Position numbers and translations under genes: made by a program
Assembly (NCBI RefSeq): GCF_019890615.1
Contig: NZ_JAINVZ010000007.1
Span: 124,001-188,000, forward strand
From: Streptantibioticus parmotrematis
Lineage (GTDB): Bacteria; Actinomycetota; Actinomycetes; Streptomycetales; Streptomycetaceae
DNA length: 64,000 nt
Direction of reading: 5' to 3'
Part shown: piece by piece, positions 1 to 9,000 of the stretch
Layout of the letters: each line of letters opens with the position of its first letter
Position numbering within the stretch: the stretch's first letter is position 1
The notes under the pieces: generated by a model
The model's database searches: none
What the model was told of the DNA's origin: nothing
The model's input: only the letters and a program-made list of their open reading frames with translations

Positions 1-853
1 GGCGCATGCCCTGGGACGCCGCGATCTGACGGCTGTACGGGGTGAAGGCGCCGCCCGGCGCGCGGTAGTACATCGGCTTCACCCCGCCCGACGCCTTCTC
101 GATCATCTGCTCGGCGTCCAGGATCTCCTTGGACTGGTAGGAGTCCGGCATGTGGTCCATGGACGTGTTGTGCGACACGGTGTGGTCGCACAGCCGGTTG
201 CCGTCCGCCACGACCTGCCGGACCACCTCGGGGTGCGCGGCGGCCTGCGGGCCGATCATGCAGAACGTGGCCTTGACGCCGTTCTCCTTCAGCACCTGGA
301 GCACCTTCGGCGTCCACACCGGGTCCGGGCCGTCGTCGATGGTGATGTTGACCGCCTTGCCGCCGGTGGCCGCCGCGTGCGCGATGTCCATGTTGACCAG
401 CGGCGCCGGGAGCTTCGGGTCCGGCACCGAGGTCTGCCCGGGGACCGGGGCCGCCGCGCCGTGCGACGAGGACGGACCGGAGGCGGCGGACGAGGCGGGG
501 GCCGCGCCGGTCCGGTGCGAGGGCTCGCCCGCCTGGGCGGTCCACACCCCGGCCAGCACGCCCGCCGCCGCCAGCCCCGCCACCGAGGCCGCCGCGATCC
601 TGGCCCGCCGACGCCGCACGTGCCGCCCGGGCCCGCCGCCGAGCAGACCGCCGCCCGCCCCCGGCCACTGACCCCCGCCGCCGTTGCCGTTCCCGTACGA
701 GCCGGGGCCCTCGCCGCCACCGTTTCCGTACCAGCCGGGGTCGTCGCCGCCCCCGTTGTCGTACGGGCCGGAGCCCTCACCGTTCGCGTTCCAGCCCTCG
801 CTGCTGCCGGGTGTCCGGTCCTCGCCGCTCAACCCGCCCCGCACCCGCGCCAT
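1..853 (-). CDS. Polysaccharide deacetylase, membrane-anchored (C-terminus cut by window edge)
   Basis: NodB-type carbohydrate esterase (CE4) that should remove N-acetyl groups from an extracytoplasmic glycan such as peptidoglycan or chitin. The first 283 residues are visible. Residues 20-75 are a low-complexity Gly/Asn/Tyr tail with loose repeats of GxYGNGGG type. An arginine cluster and one membrane segment follow at about 80-108, so the enzyme is probably a type II anchored exoenzyme. The catalytic domain starts near 165: motif 1 TIDDGPDP (171-178, catalytic base and metal Asp), motif 2 HTVSH (metal His), motif 3 YYRAPGG. These are the expected CE4 residues. The ATG at 853 has no strong ribosome site. 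It is divergent from the two-component operon across 175 bp. The exact substrate cannot be read from the sequence. Confidence 0.9.
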   Translation of the reverse strand, partial: MARVRGGLSGEDRTPGSSEGWNANGEGSGPYDNGGGDDPGWYGNGGGEGPGSYGNGNGGGGQWPGAGGGLLGGGPGRHVRRRRARIAAASVAGLAAAGVLAGVWTAQAGEPSHRTGAAPASSAASGPSSSHGAAAPVPGQTSVPDPKLPAPLVNMDIAHAAATGGKAVNITIDDGPDPVWTPKVLQVLKENGVKATFCMIGPQAAAHPEVVRQVVADGNRLCDHTVSHNTSMDHMPDSYQSKEILDAEQMIEKASGGVKPMYYRAPGGAFTPYSRQIAASQGMR

Positions 854-919
854 CTCAAGCCCTCCCGGTCCCGCTCGCTGGCGTCCCGTGTGCGGACGCC
901 GTGTCTTCCTGCCGTGGCG

Positions 920-949
920 GTGCCCGCGGTTCTCGAAGGACGCGGGCAC
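920..949. repeat. Inverted repeat between deacetylase and response regulator
   Basis: Perfect 9-bp arms GTGCCCGCG and CGCGGGCAC separated by 12 nt, about 70 nt from the deacetylase start and 80 nt from the response-regulator start. It could be a regulator site for the divergent pair. Nearly the same arms recur at 26665-26699 upstream of the ricin-fold gene. Confidence 0.45.
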
Positions 950-990
950 GGTCGGGGAGACGCCGGAAGCCCTGGCCTTGGATGCGCTTG

Positions 991-1020
991 TTGCTATTTC
1001 CTCATATTCGGCCTTAATAC
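991..1020 (+). promoter_or_regulatory. Candidate promoter giving a leaderless response-regulator mRNA
   Basis: TTGCTA (991-996) and TAATAC (1015-1020) are 18 bp apart. The expected start site about 7 nt downstream falls at or next to the ATG at 1029. No Shine-Dalgarno sequence precedes that ATG, which fits a leaderless transcript. This stretch is also clearly more AT-rich than its surroundings. Confidence 0.5.
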
Positions 1021-1028
1021 TGGGCCGC

Positions 1029-1733
1029 ATGTCGCGAGTGCTGCTGATCGAGGACGACCCCGCCGTACGCCACGGGGTGAGCCTCGCCCTGCGCCGCCGC
1101 GGCCACGAGGTCGAGGCGGCGGCGACCGGCGAGGACGGGCTGAGGGTGCTGGACACCTTCCGGCCCGAACTGGTGCTGCTCGACCTGATGCTCCCCGGCG
1201 CCTCGGGCTTCGAGATATGCCGCCGTATCCGCGACACCCGCCAGCTGCCGATCATCATGCTCACCGCGCGCGGCGACGACATCGACATCGTGCTGGGCCT
1301 GGAGGCGGGCGCCGACGACTACATCGTCAAGCCCGCGCGCGGCGAGGTGCTGGAGGCCCGCATCCGCGCCGTGCTGCGCCGCACCGCGCCCGCCGAGGCC
1401 GGGGACGCCGCCGGGGTGCTCACCCCCAGCACCGTGGAGACCTACGGCGAGCTGGCCATCGACCGCGCCGGGCTGATCGTCGCCAAGAACGGCCAGGACC
1501 TCGCGCTGCCGCCGTCCGAGATGAAGCTGCTGCTGTACCTGTCCGCCTCGCCCGGCCAGGTCTTCAGCCGCCAGCAGTTGCTGGAACGCGTCTGGGAGCA
1601 CAGCTACCACGGCGACTCCCGGCTGGTGGACGCCTGCGTGATGCGGCTGCGGGCCAAGGTCGAGGACAACCCGCGCGCCCCGAAGTACGTCCAGACGCTG
1701 CGGGGCTTCGGCTACCGCTTCGGCCCGCTGTGA
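1029..1733 (+). CDS. OmpR/PhoB-family response regulator
   Basis: DNA-binding output of a two-component system, 234 aa. The receiver domain (1-120) has the acidic pair E8/D9-D10, phospho-acceptor D52 in LLDLMLPG, the switch Thr in MLTA and K101 in VKP. The C-terminal winged helix (about 140-234) ends in the typical RGFGYRF. The run DDIDIVLGLEAGADDY is close to that of the Streptomyces AfsQ1 and CseB regulators, but I cannot assign orthology. The stop overlaps the GTG of the sensor kinase (GTGA), so the two are translationally coupled. The frame is open further upstream, but the ATG at 1029 begins exactly at the conserved MSRVLLIEDD and has a promoter-like pair at leaderless distance. Confidence 0.93.
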   Translation: MSRVLLIEDDPAVRHGVSLALRRRGHEVEAAATGEDGLRVLDTFRPELVLLDLMLPGASGFEICRRIRDTRQLPIIMLTARGDDIDIVLGLEAGADDYIVKPARGEVLEARIRAVLRRTAPAEAGDAAGVLTPSTVETYGELAIDRAGLIVAKNGQDLALPPSEMKLLLYLSASPGQVFSRQQLLERVWEHSYHGDSRLVDACVMRLRAKVEDNPRAPKYVQTLRGFGYRFGPL

Positions 1734-3310
1734 CCGAGCCCGCTGTGACCGAGCCCACCGCGCCCGCCGCCTCCCCGACCGCCGATGCCCCAGTCTCCGT
1801 CGCCGCCGCCCCGTCCAACCCGTCCGAGCCCACCCGCGCCCGCCGCGCGTGGCGGGCGCTGCGCGGCAGCGTGCGCGGGCTGCGGGCCCGGCTGGTCGTC
1901 GCCTTCCTGCTGGTCGCCGCGGTCAGCTCGCTCACCACCGCGGCGCTCACCTTCCGTGAGGCGAGACGCGCGATCCTCCAGCGCAGCCAGGACACCGCCG
2001 TCAACGCCCTGCGCGCCCAGGTCGACTCGCTCGCCCCCGACCTGACCTTCCCGCCCAGCCAGGCGGCGCTGGAGAACTTCGTCCACCAGATCAACGGCGG
2101 CGGGCAGGCGCAGGGCTGGACCGCGTACGCGACCTACGGCGACGAGACCACCGCCCCCGACGTGGCGGACACCGCGCCCGAGGCCATCACCTCGGGCCTG
2201 CGCGACGCGGTCAGCAAGCGGGGCGTGCCGGTCTTCCAGCGCGTCGACGTCGCGGGCCGCCCGTGGCTGGCGATCGGCATGCCCGTCACCTACGCGGGCG
2301 GCGAGCGCGAGCAGTCCGGCCTCGCGGTCTACGCCGAACTGCCGCTGACCGCCGAGAAGACCAACATCGACGCGCTGATCCAGGCCGCGGAACGCGGTGC
2401 GCTGCCCGCCCTCGCGCTGTCCCTGGTGCCCGCGCTGCTGGCCGCCCAGGGCGTGCTGCGTCCGGTACGGAAGCTGCGCAGGGCCGCGGGCGACCTGGCG
2501 GCGGGACGGCTCGACACCCGGCTCGGGGTGCGCGGCGGCGACGAACTCGCCGAGTTGTCGCGCTCGTTCAACCACATGGCCGCCACCCTGGAGGAGAACG
2601 TCATCGAGCTGCGCCGCCTGGAGGCCACCGCACGGCGCTTCGCCTCCGACGTCTCGCACGAGCTGCGCACCCCGCTGGCCGCGATGACCGCCGTCACCGA
2701 CGTGCTCGACGAGGACGCCGACACCCTCGACCCGGACACCGCCGCCGCCGTGCGGCTGGTCAGCGAGGAGACCGGCAAGCTGGTGCGGATGGTGGAGGAC
2801 CTGATGGAGGTCTCCCGGTTCGACGCGGGCGCCGCCGCGCTGCACCTGGACGAGGTCGACGCGGCGGAGACCGTGCGCAAGTCCCTCCATGCACGCGGCT
2901 GGCTGGACCAGGTCAGGGCCGAACTCCCCGAGCACACCCGGGTGTCGCTCGACCCGCGCAGGATCGACGTGGTCGTCGCCAACCTGGTCGGCAACGCGTT
3001 GCGGCACGGCGGCGGGCCGGTCCGCGTCACCCTGCGCACCACGCCCCGCGCGGCGGACGGCACCGGCCGCCTGGTCATCGAGGTCGCCGACCGCGGTCCG
3101 GGGATCGCCCCCGAGGTGCTGCCGCACATCTTCGAGCGTTTCTACAAGGCCGATGCCGCACGCGCCCGTTCCGAGGGCAGCGGCCTCGGCCTCGCCATCG
3201 CCGCCGAGAACGTCCGGCTGCACGGCGGCGAACTACGGGCCGCCAACGCGCCCGGCGGCGGCGCCGTCTTCACCGCCGACATGCCGTTGCGACCCCTGGA
3301 GCAGTCATGA
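1730..3310 (+). CDS. Sensor histidine kinase (HAMP, HisKA, HATPase)
   Basis: Membrane sensor kinase partner of the preceding regulator, 526 aa. A Pro/Ala-rich cytoplasmic N-terminus precedes TM1 (about 55-75). An extracytoplasmic sensor region of roughly 145 aa follows, with TM2 near 224-243, then HAMP. The dimerisation helix carries the phospho-acceptor H310 in SHELRTPLAA. ATPase motifs are NLVGNALRHG (N box), DRGPGI (G1) and GSGLGLAI (G2). All key residues are present, so the kinase should be active. GTG at 1730 overlaps the upstream stop. A second GTG at 1745, in a duplicated VTEP, is an alternative start. It is coupled by ATGA to the downstream lipoprotein gene. The signal is unknown. Confidence 0.93.
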   Translation: MTEPAVTEPTAPAASPTADAPVSVAAAPSNPSEPTRARRAWRALRGSVRGLRARLVVAFLLVAAVSSLTTAALTFREARRAILQRSQDTAVNALRAQVDSLAPDLTFPPSQAALENFVHQINGGGQAQGWTAYATYGDETTAPDVADTAPEAITSGLRDAVSKRGVPVFQRVDVAGRPWLAIGMPVTYAGGEREQSGLAVYAELPLTAEKTNIDALIQAAERGALPALALSLVPALLAAQGVLRPVRKLRRAAGDLAAGRLDTRLGVRGGDELAELSRSFNHMAATLEENVIELRRLEATARRFASDVSHELRTPLAAMTAVTDVLDEDADTLDPDTAAAVRLVSEETGKLVRMVEDLMEVSRFDAGAAALHLDEVDAAETVRKSLHARGWLDQVRAELPEHTRVSLDPRRIDVVVANLVGNALRHGGGPVRVTLRTTPRAADGTGRLVIEVADRGPGIAPEVLPHIFERFYKADAARARSEGSGLGLAIAAENVRLHGGELRAANAPGGGAVFTADMPLRPLEQS

Positions 3311-3981
3311 ACGCGGCGAGGCGGCCGACCGCCGCGGTCTCCCGGCTCGCGGCGAAGCGGCTGATCACCGCGTCCTGTCGGCGTACCGCGAGGCGGCTGA
3401 TCGCCGTCGTGCTCGGGCCGGTCGCCCTGCTCGGCGCGCTCACCGGCTGCGGGATCGCGCCGACCGGCGTCATCGAGGCGGGCGAGCCCGCGAGCGGGGT
3501 CCAGCCGCCGGGCAAGCCGAAGGAGGCCGTGGTCCGGCTGTTCTTCCTCTCCGCGGTCGGGCTGCGCCCCGCCTCCCGGCCCGCCGCCGGGATCGTCGAC
3601 CCGCAGCAGGCGATCGACCTGCTGCTCGCCGGGCCCAACAGCGCCGAGCTGGCCCGTGGCCTGACCACCGAGATCGGTCCCGCGGTCGGCGGCGCCAAGG
3701 TGGTCTCCGCGCCCGGCTGGGTCCGCGTCGTGCTGACCTCCAACGCGGGCCAGCTCACCTCCGGCGCGGTCAGTCAGCTGGTCTGCACGGCGGCGAGCGC
3801 GGCCGAGGCGGCGGGCGACGGTTCCGCGTCGAACGTGGACGTCACCGTGGCAGGCGGCGACACGGCCCTCAAGCCGGTCCGGTGCACCACCCCGGCCACC
3901 GCCGTCCCGCAGCCGCCCGCCCCCACCGAGGCGGTGCCCACGGGCCCGTCGCAGAGCACGTCGGCGCCGCCCGCGCACTGA
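3307..3981 (+). CDS. Lipoprotein of the two-component operon, GerMN-like
   Basis: Probable exported lipoprotein of 224 aa. An unusually long, Arg-rich N-region (about 30 aa) precedes the hydrophobic core and a lipobox LTGC with acylation Cys48. The mature part (KEAVVRLFFL ... QQAIDLLLAGPN) resembles the GerMN/sporulation-germination fold found in many actinobacterial lipoproteins. A Pro-rich tail ends the protein. It starts within the kinase stop (ATGA). Lipoproteins in this position (afsQ3, cseA) are known or suspected to modulate their kinase, and I infer the same here. A shorter start nearer the hydrophobic core is possible, since the N-region is long. Confidence 0.8.
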   Translation: MNAARRPTAAVSRLAAKRLITASCRRTARRLIAVVLGPVALLGALTGCGIAPTGVIEAGEPASGVQPPGKPKEAVVRLFFLSAVGLRPASRPAAGIVDPQQAIDLLLAGPNSAELARGLTTEIGPAVGGAKVVSAPGWVRVVLTSNAGQLTSGAVSQLVCTAASAAEAAGDGSASNVDVTVAGGDTALKPVRCTTPATAVPQPPAPTEAVPTGPSQSTSAPPAH

Positions 3982-4014
3982 CCCGCCCGCGCGTCCCCCG
4001 CCCGCCCACCGTCC

Positions 4015-4497
4015 TCAGGTCGCCAGGACCGCGCCCAGCCAGGCGCCCGCGACGAGCAGGCAGCTGAACAACTCGGCCAGCACCGAGAGCCCCACCGCGC
4101 GCATCGCCCGCCGCGTCGAGACCCGTGCGGCGCCGTGACTGCCGAGTCGGACGCGTTCCTGCGCGTAGATCGCGCCGACGAACGCCGGGATCGCGCCGAG
4201 CACCGGGACGGCGAAGAACGCGGCGATCGCGCAGACCCCGGCCAGTGCCAGGGTCTGCCGGGTGATCCCGGCCTCCCGGGCCCGCCGTCCCGGCGCCAGC
4301 CACTTCCCCGCCTGCCCGGCCGCCAGCACCACGGCCGAGCCGAACAGCACGTACCAGGCGAGCGCGGTGTGCACGGCACCGGCCCACCACAGCGTCGCCG
4401 CCCAGCACACCAGCGGGCCCGGCAGCCCCGGAGCCAGGACCGCGAGCAGCCCGGCGAGCATCGCCAACCCGACAAGGCACAGCTGTGCGGTCCCCAT
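4015..4497 (-). CDS. DUF456 family membrane protein
   Basis: Small integral membrane protein, 160 aa, with about five hydrophobic segments. It has the DUF456 pattern: small-residue-rich helices, then PVLGAIPAFVGAIYAQE, a Gly-rich hairpin followed by an acidic/basic loop near residue 110. No function is established for the family. The ATG at 4497 is preferred. An in-frame GTG two codons upstream is also possible. It converges on the two-component operon with only about 33 nt between stops and diverges from the PP2C-like gene. Confidence 0.75.
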   Translation of the reverse strand: MGTAQLCLVGLAMLAGLLAVLAPGLPGPLVCWAATLWWAGAVHTALAWYVLFGSAVVLAAGQAGKWLAPGRRAREAGITRQTLALAGVCAIAAFFAVPVLGAIPAFVGAIYAQERVRLGSHGAARVSTRRAMRAVGLSVLAELFSCLLVAGAWLGAVLAT

Positions 4498-4596
4498 GCG
4501 CACAGCCTGCCCCAAGCGGTGGGCGAATCGCGGTGATCCCGCGCGGGATCCGTCAACTACCGCCTCTCCGGGTGCGTCCCGGTGGACAATAGGGAC

Positions 4597-6054
4597 ATGA
4601 GTCCCCTGGGGGAGTCCCGTCGCCAGGCGGAGGACGCGTGGTGGCGTGAGCTCTACGACAACGGCGACAGTGACGAGCTGCTGGAACGCATGCCGGACGA
4701 GGCGGAGGCAGGTGAGGCGCTCGATGACGCTTCGGGCGCGCCGCCCAGCGGCCCGGCGGACGGCGACACGGGTGACGTCGAGGACGCCGTGGGCGACGCG
4801 CTCGGCGATCCGCTGCGCGACTCGCTGGACGCCCACTTCGCCTCCGCGCTCACCGCCTCCGGTGGCCCGCCGCAGTCGTTCCCGCGGCTTCGGCCGCCGC
4901 GCGAGGCTCCCGACGACGAGTCGTCGCCCGACACGCTCCGGCTGCGCAGACCCGTGCTGCCCGAGCCGCGCGAGCCCGAAGCGCCGGCGGCCGAAGCACC
5001 GGCGGCCGAAGCACCGGCACCCGAGGCGACGCCCGTGGCCGGCCCCGAGACGGACGCCCCGGACGACGGCGCCCCGGACGACCACGGCCCGCATGACGAC
5101 GGTCCGCAGCACGGCGCGCCGCACGACGGCGGCCACGACCCCGCCCCCGCACTCGGGCCCGCCGCCGCACCGCCCCGGCTCGTGCACGTGGGCGACCGTC
5201 CGCCGACCTACGATCCTGAGCCCACCGCCTGGCCGCAGGCCGATCCGGAGCGGCTGGGCGCGCTCGAACCCGACACCGTGCTGGACGGCGCCCGCTACGG
5301 CGCGTTGACGTTGCGCGCGGTCTCGGTGCGCGGTGACTCGGCGCGCTACCGGGGCCGGGCGCGCTCCGACACGCTGCTGACCGCGCGGTTCGGCGGCGGG
5401 GCCGACGCGTTGCTGTTCGTCGCGGTCGCCTGCGGCACCAGGGCGGCGGGGGACGACGGGCACCGTGCGGCGCGCGAGGCGTGCCAGGCCATCGGCGCCG
5501 CGGTCGGCCGCAGCCACGCCCGGCTCGCCGAGGACGTGCGCGCCGCCCGCCGCACCGCGCTCAGGTCAGGACTGCAGCGCCTCGCCGACCGCGCCTACGG
5601 CAAGCTGCGCGCGGTGCCGGGCAGTGACCTGGGTGAGCCCGAGGGCGAACGGGACCACGACGGCGGGGAGTTCGCCGCCTCGCTGCGCTGTCTGCTGCTG
5701 CCCGCCGATCCCGAGTGCGACACGCGGGTGTTCTTCGGCGTGGGCGCGGGCGGGCTGTTCCGGCTGCGCGACGGGGTGTGGCAGGACCTCGACCCCGACT
5801 CCGGCGACCCCGGCGCGGATCCGGCGGCGTTCCGCTTCCGGGCCTCGGCCGCCCGGCCCGACGACGTGCTGCTGCTGTGCGGGGCCGGGTTCGCCGAGCC
5901 GGTGCGCGAGGTCCCGGCCCTGGCGGCGCGGCTCGCCGAGCGCTGGGGCCCGCCCCAACCCCCGCCGGGACTGGCCGAGTTCCTCGCCGACGCGCAGACC
6001 CGGGTCAAGGGCTACGCGGACGACCGCACGGTGGTCGGCGTCTGGGAGGAGTGA
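4597..6054 (+). CDS. PP2C-like protein, probably catalytically degenerate
   Basis: Protein of 485 aa. Residues 1-200 are acidic, low-complexity, presumably disordered sequence containing a 15-bp DNA repeat around 4981-5027 (AEAPA units). Residues 220-485 match the outline of a PP2C/SpoIIE-type phosphatase domain: GARYGALTLRAVSVRGDSARYRG, a central DGG, LLLCGAGFAEPV, and DDRTVVGVW at the end. The usual metal-binding DG of motif 2 (GVFDGHGG type) is replaced by FVAVACGT, so phosphatase activity is doubtful. A GTG at 4582 is an alternative start. The last 43 nt overlap the end of the convergent alpha-mannosidase gene. Confidence 0.78.
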   Translation: MSPLGESRRQAEDAWWRELYDNGDSDELLERMPDEAEAGEALDDASGAPPSGPADGDTGDVEDAVGDALGDPLRDSLDAHFASALTASGGPPQSFPRLRPPREAPDDESSPDTLRLRRPVLPEPREPEAPAAEAPAAEAPAPEATPVAGPETDAPDDGAPDDHGPHDDGPQHGAPHDGGHDPAPALGPAAAPPRLVHVGDRPPTYDPEPTAWPQADPERLGALEPDTVLDGARYGALTLRAVSVRGDSARYRGRARSDTLLTARFGGGADALLFVAVACGTRAAGDDGHRAAREACQAIGAAVGRSHARLAEDVRAARRTALRSGLQRLADRAYGKLRAVPGSDLGEPEGERDHDGGEFAASLRCLLLPADPECDTRVFFGVGAGGLFRLRDGVWQDLDPDSGDPGADPAAFRFRASAARPDDVLLLCGAGFAEPVREVPALAARLAERWGPPQPPPGLAEFLADAQTRVKGYADDRTVVGVWEE

Positions 6055-9000
6055 CCCACCGCCAGCCGCAGCGTGAGGATCTGGAACGGCCGCAGCCGCA
6101 GCGTGAACGCCGCGCCCTCGCCGTCCGCGAGCGCCCCCGCGCGTTCCGCCGCCCGCAGCGGCCGTTCCAGCAGATCCGTCACGTCGGCGCGGGCCACGGG
6201 GAACCGGGTGGTCACGGTGGTGGTGACGCGGGTGCCGCGCGACTCGTAGAGCCGTACGACGACGTCGCCGGAGCGGTCGTCGGCCAGCTTGACCGCCTCG
6301 ACGGTGACGGCCGGGTCGTCCACGCCGATCAGCCCCGCGACGCTGCCGCCGCTCCCGGGCGCGGACGGTCCCGTGCCGTTCTCGGTCACCCGCAGCGGCA
6401 GGTTGACCGCGAGCCCTTCGGCCACCGCGTCGCCGGTGTCCGCGCCGGGCAGCAGCGCGTAGGAGAAGCGGTGCGTGCCCTGGTCGGTCTCCGGGTCGGG
6501 GCTGTGCGGCGCGCGCAGCAGCGTCAGCCGTACCGTCGTCCCCACCCCTTCCGGGTGCGGCGTGCGGGTCACGTCGTGGCCGTAGGTGGAGTCGTTGAGC
6601 AGCGCGATCCCGTAGTCCGGCTCGGCCACCCGCACCCAGCGGTGCGCGCAGGTCTCGAACCGGGCCGCGTCCCAGCTGGTGTTGGTGTGCGTGGGGCGCT
6701 GGACGTGCCCGAACTGGATCTCGGACGCGGCCCGTTCGGCCTGCACGTCCAGCGGGAAGGCGGCCTTGAGGACCTTCTCCGACTCGTGCCAGTCGACCAC
6801 GGTGTCGATGTCCACGCGCCGCGCGCCCGCACGCAGAACGATGTCCTGGGTGACGCGCGAGGAGTCGCCGACCCGGCGCACCACCCGGACCACCGCGCGC
6901 AGCGGCCCGTCCTCGGCCGACTGCACCGACTCGGCCTCCGTCAGGTCGGTCCCGCGCCGCCGGTAGTGGCGGTCGATGTCCCAGGCGTCCCACTTGTTGG
7001 GGTGGTCGGGGTGGAGCCGCAGCAGGTTGCCGCGCGCCCCCGGGGCCAGCGCCTCGCGGCCCGCGGCCTTGTCGCGTACCGAGGACAGCAGCCCGTCGCG
7101 GTCCACCACGATCCGCAGTGCGGCGTTCTCCAGCACGTACGAGCCGTCCCCGGCCGCCGTCACGGAGACCCGCGCGTCGCCCGGCGCCTCCCCGGCGACC
7201 GCCGCGCCCAGGGCGGGGACCGCGGCCCAGGCGGTGCGGCCGTCCGGCAGCGCCACCGGCTCGGAGCGCGGGTAGGGCGAGGCGTTGAACACCACCGGCG
7301 CACCGGCCGGGGCGATCACCCGGACCGCGTCGGCGACGAGCGACTCCAGCTCCCGGCGCACCTCTTCGTACGTCTCCCGCGCTTCCCGGTGCACCCACGC
7401 GATGGACGAGCCCGGCAGGATGTCGTGGAACTGGTGCAGCAGCACCGTCTTCCACAACCGGTCCAGGGCGTCGTACGGATAGGAGTACGCGGGATCGGCC
7501 AGCGCGGCCGTCGTCGCCCACAACTCGGCCTCGCGCAACAGGTGTTCGCTGCGGCGGTTGCCGCGCTTGGTGGCCGCCTGCGTGGTGTAGGTGGCGCGGT
7601 GCAACTCCAGGTACATCTCGCCGGACCACACCGGCGCCCGCTGCCCGTACTCCTGCTCGGCGGCGGCGAAGAAGGCGGACGGCGGCTCGACCTCCACCCG
7701 GGGCGAGCCTTCCAGCGACCGGGTGCGCCGGGCCTTCTCCAGCATCTCGCGCGTCGGCCCGCCGCCCCCGTCGCCGTAGCCGAACGGCACCAGTGAACGG
7801 GTGGCGAGTCCCTTCTCCGCGAACTGCCGCACCGCGCGGGCCAGTTCGTTGCCACGGATGCCGCTGTTGTAGGTGTTGACCGGTGGGAAGTGGGTGAAGA
7901 CGCGGGAGCCGTCGATGCCCTCCCACCAGAAGGTGTGGTGCGGCATGCGGTTGGACTGGTTCCACGACAGCTTCTGGGTGAGGAACCAGCGGATGCCGGC
8001 GAGCTTCGCCAGCTGCGGGAACGCGGCGGTGTAACCGAAGGAGTCCGGCAGCCAGATCTCCTCGGTCTCCACGCCGAACTCCTCCAGGAAGAAGCGCTTG
8101 CCGTGCGTGATCTGCCGCACCAGCGCCTCGCCGCCGGGCATGTTGGCGTCCGACTCCACCCACATCGACCCCACCGGAGTCCAATTGCCGTGCTGCACGG
8201 CCTCCTTGATGCGGCGCCAGATGAGCGGCTGATGCTCCTTGACCCACGCGTACTGCTGCGCCTGGGAGCACGCGAAGACCAACTCCGGGTATTCGGTGGC
8301 CAGTTGCGTGACGTTGGCGAAGGTGCGGGACGCCTTGCGGACCGTCTCGCGCAGCGGCCACAGCCAGGCCGAGTCGATGTGCGCGTGGCCCACCGCGCTC
8401 AGCCGGTGCGCGCTGGCGTGCGCGGGACGCGACAACACGCCCGCCAGCTCCGCCCGCGCGCCGGCCGCCGTGCCCGGCACGTCGTGCAGGTCGAGCGCGT
8501 CGAGGGCGAACTCCAGCGCCCGCAGGATCTCGTGGCGCCGCGGGTCCTCCGGCGACAGCTCGCGCATCAGTTCCGAGAGCACCTCGACGTCGAGCACCAG
8601 GTGCCACACCTCGTCCGAGCGCACCGCCAGCCGCGCGTACCCGAAGCGGTACAACGGCTCGTCGCCCGAGGTCAGCACGTCGCCCAGCGGGGTCGGGCGG
8701 AAGCCGTCGCGCAGCACGGCCGGGTTGGCCGCCGCCTCCAGCAGCAGCCGCACCGGTTCGCCGCCGCGCGCCGGGGCGGCCACGGGGACGTGCCGGTTGA
8801 GCGGGTGCACGCCCTTGACCGGCACGCCGTCGGCGTCGTACACCAGCCCCTCCGCCTGGAAGCCCGGCCCGCCACCGGCGAACCCCGGGTCGAGCAGCAC
8901 CTCCACCCGGCGCCCCGCCCACTCCCGCGGCACCTCGCCCTCGATGCGGAACCAGCTGGTCGACCAAGGCGAGCCCCACGCCGTGCCCGGCGCGAACGGC

